A stretch of DNA of 64,000 nt from Burkholderia sp. BCC0506 (GCF_902833145.1 NZ_CADFEN010000012.1:207147-271146), one strand, 5' to 3'. Positions 18,147-27,548 are shown, counted from the stretch's first letter. Notes: generated by a model from the sequence alone, not told the origin. Program-made: numbers and translations.

Positions 18147-18190
18147 GACGGACTATGCTTGAGTCAATCGACTCGAAGAGGCTGGATGTC

Positions 18191-18685
18191 ATGCAAACCG
18201 TATCGGTAAGAATCCCGGAGGACGATCTCGCGTGGCTGGTCGAGCTGCAACTGCCGGACGCCACGAGTCCGAGCGACAAGATTCGTGCACTGATCGCGGA
18301 CGCGCGCCGCCGGATCAAGGGCGCGCACGACTTCGCTAGGTGCGCGGCGCTGTTCAGGGAGCAGGTACGGCCTGTCCTCGACGCGCTGGAAGCGTATGAG
18401 CACGAGACGCATCGCCATTCGGAACTCGTCGCGCTGCTTGCCGCGCAATTGCCCGACTTGATGGCGAGTCTCGTGACGGCGGCGCTCCCGGGCCAGGCGA
18501 TTGCGGACGCCGCGAGCGAACTCGAAGCGCGCTTGACCGCAAAAAGCATGCGGATGTTGCTCGGTCTGTTACGCCTCGCCGTCACCGGCAATCCCCCCAC
18601 GTATCATCGTGCCGTGCTCGATCCGTACGTGCGGGAAATCAAAGAGCTGGCGAACCTCGTTCAGCCGGCACAGGCGGCGAGCTGA
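18191..18685 (+). CDS. Hypothetical protein with ribbon-helix-helix-like N-terminus
   Basis: A 164-residue protein of unknown function. Its N-terminus (MQTVSVRIPEDDLAWLVELQ, then SPSDKIRALIADARRRI) has the strand-helix-helix pattern of ribbon-helix-helix DNA-binding proteins. The rest (about 50-160) is helical, with hydrophobic stretches such as LVALLAAQLPDLMASLVTAALPG and MRMLLGLLRLAV that look amphipathic rather than membrane-spanning. ATG at 18191 was preferred because GAGG lies about 9 nt upstream; ATG 18155 lacks a site. It opens a four-gene operon with PspA-like, YqiJ-like and flotillin genes, so I infer a regulator or adaptor of that membrane-stress module. Confidence 0.75.
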   Translation: MQTVSVRIPEDDLAWLVELQLPDATSPSDKIRALIADARRRIKGAHDFARCAALFREQVRPVLDALEAYEHETHRHSELVALLAAQLPDLMASLVTAALPGQAIADAASELEARLTAKSMRMLLGLLRLAVTGNPPTYHRAVLDPYVREIKELANLVQPAQAAS

Positions 18686-18718
18686 GCCGCCTGCTCTCAC
18701 CACAAGGAGCGACAAGTC

Positions 18719-19423
18719 GTGACGACAGAACATTTCGGTATCCGGGTAAAAAGGCTGTTGACCGCCAACGTCCATGCGCTGATCGGTTCTCTGGAAACCC
18801 GCATGCCCCAGGTGATTCTGGAGCAGTATCTGCGCGAGTTCGACGACGTGATCGGACAGGCGCGCGTGGGGCTCGGGCGGCACGAAGCCGCGCGCTACCA
18901 GGCAGCCAAGGCGATCGCCCGCATCAACAATGAAATCGAACGGCTGAACGACCTGCTGGGCACCGCGCTCGCGAGGAGCGATGACGCGGCGGTGCGTGCG
19001 GGCGCGGCGCGCCAGATCGAACTGGAAGATCAACTTGGCGTGCTCCAGCAGTCGCTTCACGAGGCGAGCGAGCGCGCGCAGGTCGCCGAGTCCGAACTGC
19101 TCGGCCTACGTGCCAAGCGGGGCGAGATGGAGGCGGGGCTTCGCGAGCTGATCGCGGCACGCGCGGCCGGCATCGGTACTCCCACTGGCGAGCGACAGCC
19201 GGACAACGGGGTGACGAGCGATCCGCGAGCAGAGCAACTCGAGCAGGGCTTCAATCGGACAATCGCCGGCGCGACCGGCGTGGCCGGGCTGGGGACCGCT
19301 GCATCGTCCGCCGATCCGTCGCTGCTGCATCGCCTCGAGGTCCTGCACAAGGAGCAGCGCATTGAAGAGCGTATCGCCCGCTTGAAGTCTCGCCCGGGCG
19401 GAATGACGGACGACGTGTCCTGA
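18719..19423 (+). CDS. PspA/IM30 family membrane-stress protein
   Basis: A 234-residue, nearly all-helical protein of the PspA/IM30 (Vipp1) superfamily, peripheral membrane proteins that polymerise on stressed membranes. The N-terminal amphipathic part is FGIRVKRLLTANVHALIGSLETRMPQ; the coiled-coil hairpin runs about residues 30-150 (EQYLREFDDVIGQARVGLGRHEA, AKAIARINNEIERLNDLL, QIELEDQLGVLQQSLHEASERAQVAESEL). A flexible region and a short helix ending RIEERIARLKSR close the protein. It starts with GTG 18719, about 10 nt after AAGGAG. The context next to flotillin resembles PspA-like YjfJ-type modules rather than the pspABC operon. Confidence 0.87.
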   Translation: MTTEHFGIRVKRLLTANVHALIGSLETRMPQVILEQYLREFDDVIGQARVGLGRHEAARYQAAKAIARINNEIERLNDLLGTALARSDDAAVRAGAARQIELEDQLGVLQQSLHEASERAQVAESELLGLRAKRGEMEAGLRELIAARAAGIGTPTGERQPDNGVTSDPRAEQLEQGFNRTIAGATGVAGLGTAASSADPSLLHRLEVLHKEQRIEERIARLKSRPGGMTDDVS

Positions 19424-19456
19424 TCGGCCGTCCGTGGACCTGAGAGCAAAACGACA

Positions 19457-20116
19457 ATGACATCTTCACTGCTGCTGCCGGGCAATGCGCCGTTCATCGT
19501 CGCAATCGGCCTGATGGGCGCCATCGGTATCCTGGAATGCCTCGCGATGCTGTTGGGGCTGAGTCTCACCGAGCATGCGGGCAGCCTGCTCGTGCTGCAT
19601 TTCGGTCTCGACCACGTGGATGGCGGCGCGGACGCCGGCATCGTCGGCCAGTTTCTCGGCTGGCTGCACGTCGGCCGCGTTCCGCTGCTGATTGTGATGA
19701 TCCTCTTTCTCCTTGGATTTTCGGTCGCTGGATTCGCATTGCAAGCCGCGTTGCACGCGATGGTGGGCTTCATGATGCCGGCTGCGCTCGCCGCGGGATT
19801 GGCAGCGCTGGCGGCGCTGCCGTTCGTGCGGCACACCGGCAAGCTGGTCGCGCACATCCTTCCGCAGAGCGAAACCACCGCGCTGTCCGAAATCGAATTC
19901 GTCGGCCGCACCGCACGAATCGTGACGGGCGAAGCATCGGCGGGCAATCCCGCCGAAGCGCGGCTCGTCGACGAACACGGCCAGGCGCATTACGTCCGGG
20001 TCGAGCCCGACGACGCCGGGCAGTCGTTCCCGAAAGGCACGACGGTACTGCTCGTGTCGCGCATTTCGGGTTCGCACTATCACGCCATCGAAAACCCGCT
20101 GCCCGAACTGCTCTGA
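19457..20116 (+). CDS. yqiJ: YqiJ-like inner-membrane protein with OB-fold domain
   Basis: A 219-residue protein with about four transmembrane helices (roughly 10-38, 68-90, 95-125) and a cytosolic C-terminal beta-rich domain (about 140-215: LSEIEFVGRTARIVTGEASAGNP, AEARLVDEHGQAHYVRVEP, FPKGTTVLLVSRI). The layout is that of E. coli YqiJ, which pairs with the flotillin YqiK, and is analogous to NfeD proteins, whose OB domain partners flotillins or stomatins. It sits directly before the flotillin gene, which supports the pairing. Confidence 0.85.
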   Translation: MTSSLLLPGNAPFIVAIGLMGAIGILECLAMLLGLSLTEHAGSLLVLHFGLDHVDGGADAGIVGQFLGWLHVGRVPLLIVMILFLLGFSVAGFALQAALHAMVGFMMPAALAAGLAALAALPFVRHTGKLVAHILPQSETTALSEIEFVGRTARIVTGEASAGNPAEARLVDEHGQAHYVRVEPDDAGQSFPKGTTVLLVSRISGSHYHAIENPLPELL

Positions 20117-20208
20117 ATTCCTCTTCGCCAACGGGCCGTCGCCATTCCGGACGTCGCGAGGGCGCATGTTGCTGTCACCATTCGTAATACAGGAGTCGAA
20201 TAAACATC

Positions 20209-21930
20209 ATGATGAATGCACTCTCATACTGGGGCGCTGTCGCATTGGCAGTGGTGGTGGGCCTTTGCGTGATCGGCCTGATCTTCGCGCGCCTTTACGT
20301 GCGCGCGTCCGCCGAGCGGGCTTTTGTCCGTACCGGCCTCGGCGGACAGAAGGTGATCATGAGCGGCGGCGCGGTGGTGCTGCCGGTCTTTCACGAGGTG
20401 ATCCCGATCAACATGAATACGCTGAAGCTCGAAGTGAGCAGGGCGACACGTGACAGCCTCATCACGAAGGATCGGATGCGTGTCGACGTGGTCGTTGCGT
20501 TCTTCGTGCGGGTCAAGCCGACCGAGGAAGGCGTGTCGACCGCGGCGCAGACGCTCGGCCAGCGCACGCTCGCACCGGAAAATCTGCGCGCGCTCGTCGA
20601 CGACAAGTTCGTCGATGCGCTGCGTTCGACCGCAGCGCAGATGACGATGCAGGACCTGCAGGACGCTCGCGAGAAGTTCGTGCAGGGCGTGCAGAACACC
20701 GTCGCGGAAGATCTGACGAAGAACGGTCTCGAACTGGAAAGCGTGTCGTTGACCAACTTCAACCAGACGTCCAAGGAGTACTTCGATCCGAACAACGCGT
20801 TCGATGCCGAGGGCCTCACGAAGCTTACGCAGGAAACCGAGCGCCGCCGCAAGGAGCGCAACGAAGTCGAGCAGGACACCGAAGTGGCCGTGCGCGAAAA
20901 AAATCGAGACGCGCTGTCCCGTAAGCTCGAAATCGACCAGCAAGAGGCGTTCATGAAGCTGGAGCAGGAGCAGCAGGTCAAGACGCGTACGGCCGAGCAG
21001 AACGCGCGCATCGCCGCATTCGAGGCCGAGCGTCACCAAGAGGCCGAGCAAAGCCGGATCGTCGCCGAGCGGCAGATACAGGAATCGGAAATCCAGCGGG
21101 AGCAGGCACTGCGCACGCGTAAGGTCGAGGCGGAGCGCGATGTGCGCGTGAAGGAAATCGAGCAGGCGCGGGTCACGCAGATGGCCGCTATCGAGCAGGC
21201 GAAAGTGACGGAGATCGCGCAGCAGGAGAAGGCCATCGTGATCGCCGAGAAATCCGAGGCGCAATCGCAGGCGCAGGCGCGAGCGAGCGCATCGCTCGCG
21301 GACGCCGTACGGGCGGAACAACTGGTCGAAACCACGCGACGCACCGCCGAGGCCGATCGAGCGAAGCAAGTCGCGCTGATCGAGGCCGCGCAGGAGGCCG
21401 AGACGCAGGCCGTTCACATCACGACGCAAGCGCGGGCCGAGCGCGACGCCGCGGAGATGCAGGCCGCCGCAATGGTCGAACTGGCTGAGGCAGCCCGCAA
21501 GAAAGGACTCGCGGAGGCGGAGGCGCAGCGCGCGCTCAACGACGCGATCAACGCGCTGTCCTCGGACCAGACCAGCCTCAAGTTCAAGCTGGCGTTGCTG
21601 CAGGCGCTGCCGGCCGTGATCCAGCAGACCGTCGAGCCGATGAAGTCGATCGACGGCATCAAGATCATTCAGGTCGACGGGCTGAATCGTGCCGGGAGCG
21701 CCGATGGCACGGCCACCGCTGTGACGAGCGGCAATCTGGCTGAACAGGCCATGTCGGCCGCGCTCTCCTATCGCGCGCACGCGCCCCTGATCGATTCGCT
21801 GCTCGGCGAGATCGGCCTGTCTGGCGGATCGCTGCAAGGATTGGTGCCGGATATCCGGCCAGATGCGCCGCCGGTAGCGAGCGTCGTCCAGATGGCAGTG
21901 CCGCCCGAATCCGGCAACGGCGTGGCGTAA
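20209..21930 (+). CDS. yqiK: Flotillin family protein (YqiK-like)
   Basis: A 573-residue flotillin. One N-terminal transmembrane helix (about 7-30) is followed by the SPFH/PHB domain (about 30-200: AFVRTGLGGQKVIMSGGAVVLPVFHEVIPINMNTLKL, RDSLITKDRMRVDVVVAFFVRV). A long charged coiled coil follows (about 210-440), rich in Glu-Ala repeats such as EQARVTQMAAIEQAKVTEIAQQE, then a Gly/Pro-richer tail. Flotillins scaffold ordered membrane microdomains. An AGGAG lies about 13 nt before ATG 20209; the next codon is also ATG. It ends the RHH-PspA-YqiJ-YqiK operon and converges with gudD. Confidence 0.93.
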   Translation: MMNALSYWGAVALAVVVGLCVIGLIFARLYVRASAERAFVRTGLGGQKVIMSGGAVVLPVFHEVIPINMNTLKLEVSRATRDSLITKDRMRVDVVVAFFVRVKPTEEGVSTAAQTLGQRTLAPENLRALVDDKFVDALRSTAAQMTMQDLQDAREKFVQGVQNTVAEDLTKNGLELESVSLTNFNQTSKEYFDPNNAFDAEGLTKLTQETERRRKERNEVEQDTEVAVREKNRDALSRKLEIDQQEAFMKLEQEQQVKTRTAEQNARIAAFEAERHQEAEQSRIVAERQIQESEIQREQALRTRKVEAERDVRVKEIEQARVTQMAAIEQAKVTEIAQQEKAIVIAEKSEAQSQAQARASASLADAVRAEQLVETTRRTAEADRAKQVALIEAAQEAETQAVHITTQARAERDAAEMQAAAMVELAEAARKKGLAEAEAQRALNDAINALSSDQTSLKFKLALLQALPAVIQQTVEPMKSIDGIKIIQVDGLNRAGSADGTATAVTSGNLAEQAMSAALSYRAHAPLIDSLLGEIGLSGGSLQGLVPDIRPDAPPVASVVQMAVPPESGNGVA

Positions 21931-21974
21931 CCCACGATGCGGATGCTGCCGGGGTAGCCGGGTTGAGTGGCCTG

Positions 21975-21995
21975 GCCGTGCGGTTAGCGCACGGC
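21975..21995. terminator. Hairpin between flotillin and gudD
   Basis: An 8-bp stem GCCGTGCG (21975-21982)/CGCACGGC (21988-21995) in the gap between convergent genes. It has no T tract, so it may not terminate on its own. Confidence 0.35.
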
Positions 21996-22009
21996 GGCGG
22001 GCGGCCCCG

Positions 22010-23407
22010 TCACCCCCGCCCGAAACTCGGCCGCTTCGGATCGTACGTCCACCCCGGCACCAGATATCGCATCGCCACCGCATCGTCGCGCGCCGTACCG
22101 CCCACCGCGTTGTACAACGCATGCGCGGCCTCGACCTGCGCCCTATCCAGTTCGATCCCAAGCCCCGGCCGTTCCGGCACGGCCACCTTGCCGCCGACGA
22201 TCGCGAGCGGTTCGCGCGTGAGTCGCGCATCGCCTTCCTGCCAGATCCAGTGCGTGTCGATCGCGGTGATCGTGCCGGGCGCGGCCGCCGCCGCATGCGT
22301 GAACATCGCGAGCGACACGTCGAAGTGGTTGTTCGAGTGAGAGCCCCACGTGAGTCCCCAGTCGCGGCACAGCTGCGCGAGCCGCACCGAGCCCTGCATC
22401 GTCCAGAAATGAGGATCGGCGAGCGGGATGTCGACCGCCTGCAGCCGCACCGCATGATCCATCTGCCGCCAGTCGGTCGCGATCATGTTGGTCGCGGTCG
22501 GGATCCCGGTCGCGCGGCGGAATTCGGCCATCACCTCGCGGCCCGAATAGCCGCCTTCCGGCCCGCACGGATCTTCCGCATACGCGAGCAGGTGGCCTTG
22601 CCCGCGGCACAGCGCGACGGCCTCGTCGAGCGACCACGCGCCGTTCGGGTCGAGCGTCGTGCGCGCGTCGGGAAAGCGCCCCTTGATCGCCGCGATCGCT
22701 TCCATCTCGTCCGCGCCGGCCATCACGCCGCCCTTGAGCTTGAAATCGGCGAAGCCGTAGCGCTCGACCGCGGCTTCGGCCTGCCGCGCGATCGCGGCCG
22801 GCGTCAGCGCCGCTTCGTTGCGCAGCCGGAACCACGCGTCGGACGCCTGCGCTTCGTCGCGGTATGGCAGATCGGTGCGGCGCCGGTCGCCGATATAGAA
22901 CAGATACGCGAGCATCGGCACCGCGTCGCGCTGCTGGCCTTCGCCGAGCAGGGCCGCGACCGGCACGTCGAGGTGCTGGCCGAGCAGGTCGAGCAGCGCG
23001 GCTTCGATCGCGGTGATCACGTTGTCGAGCCGCAGGTTGATCTCGTGCGGCTGGCGCAGCACCGCCGCCTCGCCGGCCGACGTCACTTCGTGGCGGATCG
23101 TGCGGCCGGCACCGGCGCCCGCGCCGGACAACGCCGCGCGCACCGCGTTGAGCGTCGCCTGGTAGCGCCCGATCGGCTGGCCGACCACGCGATCCGTCAT
23201 CCGTTCGAGCGCGTGGCGGATGCCTTCGCCGCCCGGCACTTCGCCGACGCCCGTATGCCCGCTGCTGTCGTCGAGGATCACGAGATTGCGCGTGAAGTAC
23301 GGCGCGTGCGCGCCGCACAGGTTGAGCAGCATGCTGTCGCGGCCCGCGACGGGAATCACCTGCATGCGCGTGACGCGCGGCGTGCCGGCACGGCTGGGTT
23401 CGGACAT
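22010..23407 (-). CDS. gudD: Glucarate dehydratase
   Basis: A 465-residue enolase-superfamily enzyme that dehydrates D-glucarate (and L-idarate) to 5-keto-4-deoxy-D-glucarate for the aldarate pathway. Near-identical blocks to E. coli GudD are visible: [52 protein letters not shown] (catalytic Lys pair), [41 protein letters not shown], and [17 protein letters not shown] with the catalytic His. Acidic metal ligands lie in the three strands typical of the family. It is 62 bp downstream of gudP on the same strand, forming a gudPD operon. Confidence 0.96.
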   Translation of the reverse strand: MSEPSRAGTPRVTRMQVIPVAGRDSMLLNLCGAHAPYFTRNLVILDDSSGHTGVGEVPGGEGIRHALERMTDRVVGQPIGRYQATLNAVRAALSGAGAGAGRTIRHEVTSAGEAAVLRQPHEINLRLDNVITAIEAALLDLLGQHLDVPVAALLGEGQQRDAVPMLAYLFYIGDRRRTDLPYRDEAQASDAWFRLRNEAALTPAAIARQAEAAVERYGFADFKLKGGVMAGADEMEAIAAIKGRFPDARTTLDPNGAWSLDEAVALCRGQGHLLAYAEDPCGPEGGYSGREVMAEFRRATGIPTATNMIATDWRQMDHAVRLQAVDIPLADPHFWTMQGSVRLAQLCRDWGLTWGSHSNNHFDVSLAMFTHAAAAAPGTITAIDTHWIWQEGDARLTREPLAIVGGKVAVPERPGLGIELDRAQVEAAHALYNAVGGTARDDAVAMRYLVPGWTYDPKRPSFGRG

Positions 23408-23469
23408 CGGTTCGCTCCTGGTTCCGGTGGCGTGCGGGCCGCCCGTGGCGTCGGCGCGGCCCGCGCCGT

Positions 23470-24810
23470 TCATTGAAGCTCGACGCGGCGGATCTCGCCG
23501 ACGACGAACAGGTAGCAGATCACGGCGACGAGCGCGTGCGCGACGACATAGACGAGCGCGCCGTTGAACGAGCCGCTGCGATCGACGATATAGCCGATCG
23601 CGATCGGCGTCGTGATGCTGGAAAGGTTGCCGCACGTGTTGAGCAGCGCGCCGCTCAGGCCGGAGATCTGGCGCGGCGCGGTGTCGGCGTTGACGGCCCA
23701 GCCGAGCGCGCCGAGCCCCTTGCCGAAGAACGACAGCGCCATGAACAGCACGACGAGCACGTGTGAATCGGTGTAGTTGCAGACGATCATCGACATCGAC
23801 AGCAGCATGCCGATCACGATCGGCACCTTGCGCGCGACCGACAGCGACCGGCCCTGTCTGAGCAGCGCATCGGACACGACGCCGCCGAGAATCCCGCCGA
23901 GAAAGCCGCACACCGCCGGGATCGACGCGACGAGCCCCGCGTTGAGGATCGACATCCCGCGCGCCTGTACGAGATAGACGGGAAACCACGTGATGAAGAA
24001 GTAGGTGAGCGCGTTGATGCAGTACTGCGCGACGTACACGCCGACCAGCATCCGGTTTCGCAGCAGCGCCTTCACGTGGCGCATCGACGGGCCGCCCTGG
24101 CGCCCGCCCGCCGCCTGGTCGATGTTGACGAGCGCGCCGCCTTCGGCGAGGTAGTCGAGTTCGGCGCGGTTGATGGTCGGGTGGTCCTTCGGGTCGTACA
24201 TCGTGCGGTTCCACACCAGCACGAACGCGAAGCCGAGCACACCCATCACCGCGAACACCGACTGCCAGCCGAACGCGTGCACGAGCCAGCCCATCAGCGG
24301 CGCGAACACGACGGTCGCCGCGTACTGCGCGGCGTTGAAGATCGCCGACGCGGTGCCGCGTTCGGGCGCCGGGAACCACGCGGACACGATCCGGCTGTTG
24401 GCCGGGAACGACGGCGCCTCGGCCGCGCCGACCAGGAAGCGCAGCCCGAACAGCAGCGCGAACGCGGCCGCGCCGCCGAAGAAGCCGATCCCGCCTTGCA
24501 GCAGCGTGAACAGCGACCAGAAGAAGATGCTGCATGCATAGACGATGCGCGATCCGTAGCGGTCGAGCAGCCAGCCGCCCGGCAGTTGCGCGATCACGTA
24601 CGACCAGCCGAACGCGGAAAAGATGAAGCCCATCTGCACGTGGCTCAGGTGCAGCGCGCGGGCGAGGCTGGGCCCCGCGATCGCGATCGCCGCGCGATCT
24701 GCGTAGTTGATCGTCGTGACCGCGAACAGCACGGCCAGCACCAGCCAGCGCACGCGGGTGCGCCGGGCCGTTGCCGACGCGGACGCCGGCAGCGCGTGAA
24801 GCGGATTCAT
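23470..24810 (-). CDS. gudP: MFS aldarate (glucarate/galactarate) transporter, GudP-like
   Basis: A 446-residue major facilitator of the anion:cation symporter family with twelve helices. It begins after a 20-residue tail at [29 protein letters not shown], the family's helix-1 signature, and contains [10 protein letters not shown] between helices 2 and 3. Pairing with gudD identifies D-glucarate/galactarate as the likely substrate. The ribosome site GGAGGAGACA lies just before ATG 24810 (24815-24824) and is exactly complementary to the small RNA at 38.78 kb, so post-transcriptional repression is predicted. Confidence 0.9.
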   Translation of the reverse strand: MNPLHALPASASATARRTRVRWLVLAVLFAVTTINYADRAAIAIAGPSLARALHLSHVQMGFIFSAFGWSYVIAQLPGGWLLDRYGSRIVYACSIFFWSLFTLLQGGIGFFGGAAAFALLFGLRFLVGAAEAPSFPANSRIVSAWFPAPERGTASAIFNAAQYAATVVFAPLMGWLVHAFGWQSVFAVMGVLGFAFVLVWNRTMYDPKDHPTINRAELDYLAEGGALVNIDQAAGGRQGGPSMRHVKALLRNRMLVGVYVAQYCINALTYFFITWFPVYLVQARGMSILNAGLVASIPAVCGFLGGILGGVVSDALLRQGRSLSVARKVPIVIGMLLSMSMIVCNYTDSHVLVVLFMALSFFGKGLGALGWAVNADTAPRQISGLSGALLNTCGNLSSITTPIAIGYIVDRSGSFNGALVYVVAHALVAVICYLFVVGEIRRVELQ

Positions 24811-24982
24811 GACGTGTCTCCTCCGAAGGGCGGAAGGTGCCGTCGGGCGGCAGGCGCGTCGGTGCGCGCGTGATGTATTGGGATGCCGCCGGCGCGAGGC
24901 CGGGCACCGGACGCCGTGCAGACGGTGCGTCCGGGCCATTCTGTCACGTCGACATTTGCGCTTTCATGCCAATTGCTGACTT

Positions 24983-25007
24983 GATCGATTCAGCATTTGA
25001 ATCGATC
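24983..25007. promoter_or_regulatory. Perfect inverted repeat, candidate operator of gudPD
   Basis: GATCGATTCA-GCATT-TGAATCGATC: perfect 10-bp arms around 5 bp, between the end of the LysR gene and gudP, 170-200 bp upstream of the gudP start. No T tract follows on either strand, so it reads as an operator rather than a terminator. Confidence 0.55.
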
Positions 25008-25023
25008 GGGACGAGGTGCGCGG

Positions 25024-25947
25024 TCACACGCGCGCGTCGTCCGCGCCGCTGCCGTGGTGTCGTGCCACATGCTGCGCGAGAAACTCGACGGCGGCGCGCA
25101 CGCCGGGCAACTGGCCGCGCCGATGCGGCATCAGCAGCGTCGTCGTGACGGTGCCGGCGTGCCAGCCGGGCAGCACGCGCACGAGCGCACCGGACGCGAG
25201 CGCGGCGCCGGCGATCCAGTCGGGCAGGCACGCGAGGCCGAGGCCGGCCGTCGCCGCGTGGAGCAGCAGCGTCGATTCGTCGGCCTGCAGGCGCAGGCGC
25301 GGCGTCACGTCGACGGCGTCGCTGCCGCGCTGCAGCCGCCACGGCTGCGGGCCCGGGTGGAGCCCGTCGTGCTGCGCGAGTTCCGTCGGCGTGTCGGGCG
25401 TGCCGGCCCGCGCGAGATAGGCCGGCGCGGCCACGACGACCATCGGCGACGCCGCGAGCGGCCGTTGTACGAGCGCGGAATCGGGCAGCGGCGCGAAGTG
25501 GCTGCGCACCGCGATGTCGAAGCCTTCCTGCGCGATGTCGACGAGCCGGTCGCTCGCATGAACCTGCAGCAGCAGCTTCGGGTGCGCGATCGCGAGCGCC
25601 GGCAGGCACGGCGCGAGGATGTGCTGCGCGACCGGTACCGAGCTCGTGATCCGCACGACGCCGGCCGGCTCGGCGGCCTGCCGCAGCACCGCGTCGCGCG
25701 CGCTGTCGGCCTCGATCACGGCGGCGCGCGCATGCTCGAAGAATTCGGCGCCGACCGGCGTGAGCCGGAAGCTGCGCGACGTGCGGTGCACGAGCCGCGC
25801 GCCGAGCGTGCGCTCGAGCTCGGCCACGCGCTTGCTGACGGTCGATTTCGGCAGGTCGAGGCGGCGCGCGGCCGCCGACATGCTGCCGGCATCCACCGCC
25901 TGCACGAACAGGTAGAGATCGTTCAGATTCACTGTCAGCGTCCACAT
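25024..25947 (-). CDS. LysR family transcriptional regulator
   Basis: A 307-residue LysR regulator. The N-terminal winged helix-turn-helix (about residues 8-65: DLYLFVQAVDAGSMSAAARRLDLPKSTVSKRVAELERTLG) is followed by the periplasmic-binding-like effector domain (about 95-295). The CLPDWIAGAALASGALVRVLPGW segment places it in the large CrgA-like subgroup. ATG 25947 begins MWTLTVNLNDLYLF, the normal length. It is divergent from the GST gene, 91 bp apart, and co-directional with gudPD downstream, so either could be its target. Divergence favours the GST gene. Confidence 0.92.
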   Translation of the reverse strand: MWTLTVNLNDLYLFVQAVDAGSMSAAARRLDLPKSTVSKRVAELERTLGARLVHRTSRSFRLTPVGAEFFEHARAAVIEADSARDAVLRQAAEPAGVVRITSSVPVAQHILAPCLPALAIAHPKLLLQVHASDRLVDIAQEGFDIAVRSHFAPLPDSALVQRPLAASPMVVVAAPAYLARAGTPDTPTELAQHDGLHPGPQPWRLQRGSDAVDVTPRLRLQADESTLLLHAATAGLGLACLPDWIAGAALASGALVRVLPGWHAGTVTTTLLMPHRRGQLPGVRAAVEFLAQHVARHHGSGADDARV

Positions 25948-26038
25948 GGAGAAACGACGGGTTTCGATTTTAGCGGCTACTGCGCCATCGTTCGCCATGG
26001 GAGCATGACCGCTCGTTCAACTTCCGCGGAATTCACCG

Positions 26039-26770
26039 ATGTCCCCGATCCTTCTCTACGGTATTCCCGCCGGCTGCTCGTTCGGCTCGATCGTCGCGCT
26101 CGAATGGACCGGCCGCCCGTACCGGTTGTCGCGCATCACGATGCCGGGCGCCGTGACGAGCGATGCGTTCCTCGCGCTGAACCCCGTCGCCGAGACGCCG
26201 GCGTTCGTCACCGCGACCGGCGACGTGCTGACCGAAAGCATCGCGATCCTCGGCCATATCGGCGCGCAGGCGCTCGACAGCGGCCTCGCGTTCCGCCAGG
26301 GCAGCACGGATTTCGACCGGCTGAACCGGATGCTGGCGTGGCTGAACACGACGTTCTTCAACGCGTTCGGCGCGCTCTGGTACGTGTACGAACACGACAC
26401 CGAAGGCGCCGAGAAAGCGGTGCTGCAGGCGTACGGTCGCGGCAAGGTGCTGAAGGCGCATCGGCAGCTCGAAACGCTGCTCGAGCGCGGCGAAGGCCCG
26501 TGGCTCTTGGGCGCGCGGCGCACGCTGGCCGACGCGTACTTCACGGGAATCGCACGCTGGGCCGACTATCACGCGGTGTTCGAGCGCGACGCGTTCCCGC
26601 GCGTCGCCGCGCTGCGCGCGCGGCTCGCCGACGATGCCGGCGTGCAGTTCGCGCACGCGATCGAGGAGAACCTGCCGCTGCCGGCGTCGTCGGCATTCGA
26701 AGGGCATGTGTCGCTCGACGACGCGCTGGCGAGCGCGCGCGGCATCGCGGCGCCGGCGCGCGCGGTCTGA
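26039..26770 (+). CDS. Glutathione S-transferase family protein
   Basis: A 243-residue cytosolic GST-like protein. The thioredoxin-fold N-terminal domain (about 3-80) shows ILLYGIPAGCSFGSIVALEWTGRPY, NPVAETPAFV and the SNAIL-like LTESIAIL that contacts glutathione. The helical C-terminal domain (about 95-215) has GARRTLADAYFTGIARW. There is a Cys at the position of the catalytic residue in some subclasses (AGCSFGS). The substrate is unknown. It is probably controlled by the divergent LysR gene. Confidence 0.9.
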   Translation: MSPILLYGIPAGCSFGSIVALEWTGRPYRLSRITMPGAVTSDAFLALNPVAETPAFVTATGDVLTESIAILGHIGAQALDSGLAFRQGSTDFDRLNRMLAWLNTTFFNAFGALWYVYEHDTEGAEKAVLQAYGRGKVLKAHRQLETLLERGEGPWLLGARRTLADAYFTGIARWADYHAVFERDAFPRVAALRARLADDAGVQFAHAIEENLPLPASSAFEGHVSLDDALASARGIAAPARAV

Positions 26771-26813
26771 TCGGCCATGCCGGTCGCCTGTCAGGAAGAT
26801 CCACGCTCGATAT

Positions 26814-26858
26814 TTATACCCGGATAATATTGACATTCAATTAATACCCGGATAAAAA
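26814..26858 (+). promoter_or_regulatory. Promoter with tandem ATACCCGGATAA operators
   Basis: Two copies of ATACCCGGATAA (26816-26827 and 26844-26855), 28 bp apart, flank TTGACA (26830-26835). A weak -10 (TAAAAA, 26853-26858, 17-bp spacer) overlaps the second copy. Each copy is a near-palindrome with outer TTAT/TAAT and ATAA around CCCGG. Likely a repressor site for the DUF2239/carotenoid oxygenase pair; the regulator is not in the window. Confidence 0.6.
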
Positions 26859-26894
26859 TAGCGTCGTTCCGATTCCAGCCTGCGGGCGACCACG

Positions 26895-27533
26895 ATGACT
26901 TCTTCCACGCTTCTCCCTTCGTACACGGCCTTCGACGGCCACCGGCGGCTCGCGTCGGGCCCGCTCGCGACGGTTGCGCTCGCGGTCCGGCAGGCGGCCG
27001 GCGATGCGATGCCCGGTTCGATCCTGATCTTCGACGACGCGACGGGCCGCTCGATCGACCTCGACCTGCGCGGCACGGCGGACGACATTCGCGCGCGCTA
27101 TGCGCGGCCGTCGGCCGACGCGTCCGGTAGCGCCGGCGAGCCGGCAGGCGAGGGCGCGGGCGCGGGAGAACCGCGCGGCCGCGGCCGGCCGAAGCTCGGC
27201 GTGGTGTCGCGCGAGGTCACGCTGCTGCCGCGTCACTGGGAATGGCTCGGCGCGCAGCCGGGCGGCGCGTCGGTGGCGCTGCGCAAGCTCGTCGAGGACG
27301 CGCGGCGCACGCATGCGGCGGCCGACCGGCACCGCGACGCGCAGGCCCGCGCGTACCACTTCATGTCGGCGATGGCGGGCGATCTGCCCGGTTTCGAGGA
27401 AGCCGCGCGGGCGCTGTATGCGAACGATCCGGCGCGGCTGGCCGAGCTGATCGCCGGTTGGCCCGACGACGTGCGCGACCATGCGCTCGCCCTGGCGCGC
27501 GGCGAGCTGCCGCCGGCCGCCGCGGACTGCTGA
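26895..27533 (+). CDS. DUF2239 family protein
   Basis: A 212-residue protein of unknown function matching the DUF2239 pattern: N-terminal SYTAFDGHRRLASGPLATVALAVRQA, ILIFDDATGRSIDLDLRGTADDI, an Ala/Gly/Pro-rich linker, GRGRPKLGVVSREVTLLPRHWEWL, and a helical C-terminus with RAYHFMSAMAGDLPGFEEAARALY. The GRPKLGVVSREVTLLPRHW block is reminiscent of small DNA-binding regulators, but I see no clear helix-turn-helix. It lies 15 bp before the carotenoid oxygenase gene and shares its promoter. Confidence 0.83.
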   Translation: MTSSTLLPSYTAFDGHRRLASGPLATVALAVRQAAGDAMPGSILIFDDATGRSIDLDLRGTADDIRARYARPSADASGSAGEPAGEGAGAGEPRGRGRPKLGVVSREVTLLPRHWEWLGAQPGGASVALRKLVEDARRTHAAADRHRDAQARAYHFMSAMAGDLPGFEEAARALYANDPARLAELIAGWPDDVRDHALALARGELPPAAADC

Positions 27534-27548
27534 CGGAGCGCCGACGCG

